From positions 1-64,000 of the forward strand of contig CAIMFH010000190.1 in assembly GCA_903840265.1 (NCBI GenBank): a stretch of 64,000 bases of DNA. Reading direction: 5' to 3'. Below the pieces are notes generated by a model. It worked only from the letters and a program-made list of their open reading frames with translations. It was not told where the DNA came from and made no database searches. This document shows positions 62,818 through 64,000 of the stretch, in pieces. Position numbers and translations under genes: made by a program. The stretch is from an uncultured Schlesneria sp. GTDB lineage: Bacteria > Planctomycetota > Planctomycetia > Planctomycetales > Planctomycetaceae. Position 1 is the stretch's first letter. Each line of letters opens with the position of its first letter.

Positions 62818-64000
62818 CTAACCACGTCGAGCCGGCCGCTTACTAAAGGTCGCGCAGACGTCGGCAATTTTACCCGAATCTTCCAAAGCGACATGGAACC
62901 GTTGATTGCCTTCCAGCCGATGCACTGTCATGTGATACGCGGCACTGACTGATGCCAGGTACGGCCGCAATTCTGGTTTCTGCGGAATGCGGAGTCTCCC
63001 CCATGAGCCGTCGCCCAGATAGACGACGCCGTGTTTGTCCTTCAGTCCGTTCACCAGAGGATGCGTTCGTTTGAACGTGTGATCATGATGTTCGAGAACT
63101 GCGTCGACATTGTAACGTTCGAACAGCGGGCACCAGTTGATTCGCTGTTCTTCACCCGTCCCAAATTTACCGGTCGCCCCTGCGGGTGCTCGATACGATG
63201 GATAGGCCGGGACATGATTGGCGACGATCAAATGCGGTCGCTGCTGCCGTTCGGCGAGTGCCTGCGATAGCCAGTCTGTTTGCTCTCCGGCAATGGGAGC
63301 GATGTGGTCGGTGTCCAATAAGACCAGGCTCAGGTAGTCGCCGATATCAAGCACGCCGTAGCTGGTTTCCGAAAAGAAGCCGTCGAAAACGCTTAGAAAC
63401 TGTGGTGCGTCTGGTCGCAACTTCTTATAGCCGCCGTTGACCTCATGATTGCCGAAGCAGGCCAGCAAGGGGATCATTCGCCCTTCGGGATCGACCATGT
63501 ACTGGTGATAATTACGAAGAAACTGGGTGAAGGTCGCGGGAGACTTGCCATTGTCATAAGCAAGATCGCCTGCCATGAGCGTGAAGTACGGTTCTTGTTT
63601 TGCGGCCATGATGTTGGTAGCAATCGCCTGCGAATTCGCACCACTGTCACCACCCGACACGAACTGGATCGTATTCGTCGCCTTAGCAGGCATCGTTCGA
63701 AAGCGAAACTCTTCGTCGGAGTTACCCAGGTGGAACTGATACTCAGTCCCAGGATTAAGATTCGTCAGTTCACAGCGATACACTTTGAGGTCAGTGTTGG
63801 GATACGGTTTGATGATCGCCTTCGCCGGCTGCCAGAGTGGATCCTGTAGTGTGGAATAGAATACCGTCGGTAGTTCGATCTTTTCGGGACCAATCCACTG
63901 AATCGTCATCGTGGTGGTCGGATCCCGCTGCCAAGTGAGAAATAACGTGTCCGGACCGCCAATCGGGCGACGAACATTCGCCGGTCGAGTCGCATCGGCA
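62818..64000 (-). CDS. Metallophosphoesterase / purple-acid-phosphatase-like protein (5' end outside window)
   Basis: VSGGDSGANS, TLMAGDLAYDNGK, ACFGNHEVNGG, IVANHVPAYPS, VLEHHDHTFKRTHP metallophosphatase motifs; frame stays open upstream of Met 63909 (GGPDTLFLTWQRDPTTT). Confidence 0.88.
   Translation of the reverse strand, partial: ADATRPANVRRPIGGPDTLFLTWQRDPTTTMTIQWIGPEKIELPTVFYSTLQDPLWQPAKAIIKPYPNTDLKVYRCELTNLNPGTEYQFHLGNSDEEFRFRTMPAKATNTIQFVSGGDSGANSQAIATNIMAAKQEPYFTLMAGDLAYDNGKSPATFTQFLRNYHQYMVDPEGRMIPLLACFGNHEVNGGYKKLRPDAPQFLSVFDGFFSETSYGVLDIGDYLSLVLLDTDHIAPIAGEQTDWLSQALAERQQRPHLIVANHVPAYPSYRAPAGATGKFGTGEEQRINWCPLFERYNVDAVLEHHDHTFKRTHPLVNGLKDKHGVVYLGDGSWGRLRIPQKPELRPYLASVSAAYHMTVHRLEGNQRFHVALEDSGKIADVCATFSKRPARRG

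Overview
The window looks like planctomycete chromosome, judged from family content: a DUF1592/DUF1588-type cytochrome protein next to a DUF1552 protein, a DUF1559 prepilin-like gene, a giant TPR protein with DUF1583-like repeats, and a MoxR/DUF58/BatA/VWA operon. I support about 27 protein-coding genes, three of which show or may show frame disruption. I saw no rRNA, tRNA, CRISPR array, transposase or phage module. The most interesting items are: (1) a tight four-gene operon at 21.9-27.3 kb, with three paralogous membrane-anchored proteins that carry a pseudopilin GspG-like C-terminal motif and one cytoplasmic WD40 propeller; (2) an S23/four-helix-bundle gene wedged inside the MoxR operon and bracketed by paired direct repeats in inverted orientation, which resembles a small mobile unit; (3) a 4522-aa secreted TPR protein with a tandem ~570-aa duplication followed by a triplicated module; (4) several REP-like intergenic repeat families; (5) an orphan minus-strand intrinsic terminator suggesting a small RNA; (6) single-base frame disruptions in a DUF1559 gene and a PQQ-propeller gene. 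All family calls come from reading motifs in the translations; no database search was run.
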